Of a stretch of 64,000 bases of DNA, positions 61,889-64,000 are shown piece after piece. The position numbers and the translations under genes are program-made. Source of the stretch: Geodermatophilus marinus (lineage in GTDB: Bacteria; Actinomycetota; Actinomycetes; Mycobacteriales; Geodermatophilaceae); assembly GCF_003428645.1 (NCBI RefSeq), contig NZ_QVQH01000005.1, positions 232,992 through 296,991 of the forward strand, in the 5' to 3' direction. The number at the start of each line of letters is the position of its first letter. The first letter of the stretch is position 1. Below the pieces are notes generated by a model. It was given only the letters and a program-made list of their open reading frames with translations, ran no database searches and was not told where the DNA came from.

Positions 61889-62368
61889 TCAGCCGCCCCG
61901 GTGGTACCGGCGGTGCAGGGCGCGGACCTCCTCGTCCAGCCCGGGCACCGGGCCCTCCACGGGCACCCCCGGGGCGACGTCCCGGACGGGCAGCGGGCGC
62001 ACCGGTGCCGGCGGGACGCCGAGCTCGGCCAGCCACCCGGCCAGCTGGGCCGCCGACGCGGCGTGCACGATGCGGCCCAGCCCCACCCAGCCGTGCGCGG
62101 CGGCGCACATCGGGCAGTGCTCCCCGCTGGTGTAGACCGTCGCGGCCGCCCGCTCCGCGGGGGACAGGTGCTCGGCCGCCCAGCGGGCGATCGCGAACTC
62201 GGGGTGCCGGGTGGCGTCGCCGCCGGCCACGTGATTCGTGTCCTCGACCAGCACGGTGCCGTCGGCCGCGACCAGCACGGAGCCGAACGGCTCGTCCCCG
62301 GCCTCGAGCGCGGCGCGCGCGAGCGCCACGCAGCGGTGCAGGTGGGTCAGGTCCGTGTCGTCGACCAC
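61889..62368 (-). CDS. nucleoside deaminase (CMP/dCMP-type zinc-binding)
   Basis: This 159-residue deaminase has EPFGSVLVAADGTVLVEDTN, THRHPEFAIAR-like HPE (in place of HAE) and SGEHCPMCAAAHGW, giving zinc ligands His and two Cys, with Glu as proton shuttle. It resembles guanine deaminases and TadA-like proteins. It cannot be the essential TadA with certainty because of the HPE variation. Confidence 0.85.
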   Translation of the reverse strand: MVDDTDLTHLHRCVALARAALEAGDEPFGSVLVAADGTVLVEDTNHVAGGDATRHPEFAIARWAAEHLSPAERAAATVYTSGEHCPMCAAAHGWVGLGRIVHAASAAQLAGWLAELGVPPAPVRPLPVRDVAPGVPVEGPVPGLDEEVRALHRRYHRGG

Positions 62369-62455
62369 GCGGCCATCCTGACGGGGCGACCTCGAGCGGA
62401 CCACGCCCGGGCCGACGGGTCGCCGACCGTCGTCCCCCCGGAGCAGACTGCGGCC

Positions 62456-63175
62456 ATGCCACCAGCACCGATGCCCGACGACTGGCAGCGCGCCCTCGTC
62501 GTGGCCGCGCACCCCGACGACATCGAGTACGGCATCGCGGCGGCCGTCGCCGTCTGGACCGCCGCCGGCAAGGAGGTCCGCTACCTGCTGGCGACGCGAG
62601 GGGAGGCCGGGATGGCCGGCGTCCCGCCGGAGCAGGCCGGTCCGCTGCGCGAGGACGAGGAGCGCCGGTCGGCCGCCGTGGTCGGCGTGCGCGAGGTGGA
62701 GTTCCTCGACCACCGCGACGGCGTGCTGGTCGCCGGACCGGAGCTGCGGCGGGACCTCGCCGGGGCCATCCGCCGGCACCGGCCGGAGCTGGTCGTCACC
62801 GGCTACTTCGGCGCGACGTGGACACCGCCGGGCGTCACGCCGGCCTACGTGAACTCCGCCGACCACCGCGCGCTGGGGCAGTGCGTGGTCGACGCGGTGG
62901 CCGATGCCGCGAACGAGTGGATCTTCCCGGAGCTGACCGCGCCGCCGTGGCGGGGCGTCCAGTACATCGCGGTCGGGGAGCTGGTGGACCCGCCGCACGA
63001 GGTGGACGTCAGCGCGGCGGTCGAGCAGGCGGTCGCCTCGCTGTCGGAGCACCGCCGGTACCTGGAGCTGCTGTCCGACGCCCCCGTCGAGGAGCAGGCG
63101 CGGCAGGTCGTCGACATGTCGACGATGACCGAGGACGGGCGGCGGCGGGTGGGCTTCCGGCTCTTCTGGGGCTGA
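62456..63175 (+). CDS. PIG-L family deacetylase
   Basis: This 239-residue protein has the zinc motif AAHPDDIEYGIAAAVAVWTA, RGEAGMAGVPPEQ, EFLDHRDGVL and SADHRALGQCVVDAV, the ligands of LmbE-like N-deacetylases. In actinobacteria such enzymes include MshB and Mca for mycothiol. This one could also act on other GlcNAc-type substrates. CAGACT ends 6 nt before the ATG, no ribosome-binding site: probably leaderless. rnpB follows. Confidence 0.88.
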   Translation: MPPAPMPDDWQRALVVAAHPDDIEYGIAAAVAVWTAAGKEVRYLLATRGEAGMAGVPPEQAGPLREDEERRSAAVVGVREVEFLDHRDGVLVAGPELRRDLAGAIRRHRPELVVTGYFGATWTPPGVTPAYVNSADHRALGQCVVDAVADAANEWIFPELTAPPWRGVQYIAVGELVDPPHEVDVSAAVEQAVASLSEHRRYLELLSDAPVEEQARQVVDMSTMTEDGRRRVGFRLFWG

Positions 63176-63203
63176 GCCCCGGCGGACCTCTAGACTGGGC
63201 AGC

Positions 63204-63614
63204 ACGACGGACGAGTCGGCCGGGCGGTCGCGTCGGCGGGGGAGACCCCGCCGCCGAGGAACGTCCGGGCTCCACAGGGCAGGGTGGTCGTTAACGGCGA
63301 CCCGGGGTGACCCGCGGGACAGTGCCACAGAGAACAGACCGCCAGCGGCTCGCCGCTGGTAAGGGTGAAACGGCGGTGTAAGAGACCACCGCACACCGGG
63401 TGACCGGTGTGGCTCGGTAAACCCCACCCGGAGCAAGGTCGAGAGGGACGGCGGCGACGTCGTCCTGCGCAGGCGTTCGAGGGCTGCCCGCCCGAGCCTG
63501 CGGGTGGACCGCTCGAGCCTGCCGGCAACGGCAGGCCTAGATGGATGGCCGCCCACCGGGGTGCCGCGAGGCCCCCGGGGACAGAACCCGGCGTACAGGC
63601 CGACTCGTCCGTCG
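63204..63614 (+). ncRNA. rnpB: RNase P RNA, bacterial type A
   Basis: The ends CGGACGAGTCGGCC (63208) and GGCCGACTCGTCCG (63598) form stem P1. GAGGAACGTCCGGGCTCCAC and GACCGGTGTGGCTCGGTAAA, plus the AGATGGATGGCCGCC and ACAGAACCCGGCGTACAGG blocks near the end, are conserved CR-I to CR-V regions. TAGACT at 63191 is a plausible -10. It cleaves 5' leaders from tRNA precursors. Confidence 0.97.
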
Positions 63615-63640
63615 CCCGCCGCTGACCAGCGGTTATGCGT

Positions 63641-63850
63641 TCAGCGGGCGGCGTCAGTCCGCACGGAGTCCGCAGCTCGGCCGAGCACCGAGTCGACGGC
63701 GGCCCTCGTCCGGTCGTCGGAGTCAGGCCAGAGGTGGCTGTAGCTGTCGAGCGTCTCGGCGGCGCTCGCGTGACCCGGCCGGGCCTGGACGGTCGTCACC
63801 GACACCCCGTGCCGGATGAGCAGGCTGGCGTAGAAGTGCCGGAGGTCGTG
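63641..63850 (-). pseudogene. C-terminal remnant of a phage-type tyrosine integrase
   Basis: The minus strand encodes HDLRHFYASLLIRHGVSVTT, VQARPGHASAAETLDSYSHL, WPDSDDRTRAAVDSVLGRAA and ends at 63641. The HxLRH box, GHAS and catalytic Tyr in DSYSHLW identify the C-terminal domain. The frame is cut at about 63850, where the insertion element begins, so the N-terminal two-thirds is missing. It lies 30 bp from the 3' end of rnpB. Confidence 0.85.
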
Positions 63851-63898
63851 GGGACTGCTGCACGGATCGGTGACGGGACTGCTGCACGAGTAGGTGAC
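63851..63898. repeat. tandem copies of a 24-bp insertion-sequence end
   Basis: GGGACTGCTGCACGGATCGG-TGAC (63851-63874) is followed directly by GGGACTGCTGCACGAGTAGG-TGAC (63875-63898), 21 of 24 identical. It is most likely the IS terminal repeat, doubled. Confidence 0.7.
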
Positions 63899-63943
63899 AT
63901 CTGATCTGTGGTGCCGAGAGGCGCCGCTGGAAGGATGCTCACC

Positions 63944-64000
63944 GTGCCCAAGCCCTACCCCAAGGAGTTCCGCGACGACGTCGTGAACGTCGCTCGCAAC
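63944..64000 (+). CDS. IS3-family transposase OrfA, cut by the window edge
   Basis: GTG 63944, with GGAAGG 9 nt upstream (or ATG 63935), opens MPKPYPKEFRDDVVNVARN, the start of IS3-family OrfA helix-turn-helix proteins. The remainder lies beyond the window. The element appears to have cut the adjacent integrase gene. Confidence 0.82.
   Translation, partial: MPKPYPKEFRDDVVNVARN

Overview
The window is chromosomal DNA of a very high-GC actinobacterium, most likely of the family Geodermatophilaceae (Blastococcus, Modestobacter or Geodermatophilus type). The evidence is extreme third-position GC, frequent GTG starts, many GTGA stop/start overlaps, and lineage-typical families: a DUF222-HNH nuclease, DUF2505, DUF3052, DUF3145, PRC-barrel/DUF2382, WS/DGAT, an RNase HI-phosphatase fusion, and a PucR regulator beside fabD. 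The genus call is inference.

Layout. 1-18.7 kb is housekeeping and small-metabolism genes: a glutaryl-CoA-type dehydrogenase, a K+ channel, a Ser/Thr kinase with an arylsulfotransferase-like lipoprotein, a universal stress protein, an SOS-boxed DUF222-HNH gene, a PAP2-PAP2/phosphoesterase/hydrolase operon, a phospholipase D protein, a TetR regulator with two matching palindromes around a STAS gene, and a PRC-barrel protein. 18.8-24.7 kb is a small genomic island. A tRNA gene (CAT anticodon) at 24703-24776 and a 33-bp exact copy of its 3' half at 18801-18833 flank only two large genes: a repeat-bearing Cys-rich lipoprotein and a TIR-transmembrane-14xWD40 protein. This pair is the best candidate for an undescribed system. 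24.8-29.9 kb carries an orphan PstS-like protein, a c-di-AMP (ydaO) riboswitch in front of an M23 peptidase, and DUF3145.

30-36.5 kb is the fatty-acid synthase II operon, read leftward: fabD, fabH, acpP, fabF, accD. A FasR-like PucR gene lies upstream, and the fabD promoter holds a palindrome. The FabD is fused to a biotinyl/lipoyl-like domain that lacks the modification motif. 36.6-42.1 kb holds PAP2, pirin-like, M20, LacI and GH1 genes, with the relic of a sugar ABC ATPase between the last two. 42.2-46 kb holds a D-amino-acid-oxidase-like gene and aceE, which is split by a frameshift. 46-63 kb holds DUF3052, AhpE, tRNA-Val, several alpha/beta hydrolases, WS/DGAT, FUSC, a Nif3 / zinc-ribbon / RNase H-phosphatase run, nadA, a broken rifampin ADP-ribosyltransferase (arr), TSUP, a deaminase and PIG-L. 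The window ends in rnpB, the stub of a phage-type integrase, and the edge of an IS3-family element.

Two genome-wide themes appear. First, a ~57-bp hairpin-forming repeat occurs three times, each directly after a stop codon. Second, a group of genes has a TANNNT-like hexamer exactly 6-7 nt before the start codon, the layout of leaderless mRNAs. The aceE and arr breaks all lie in G/C homopolymers, so sequencing indels must be excluded before calling them pseudogenes.
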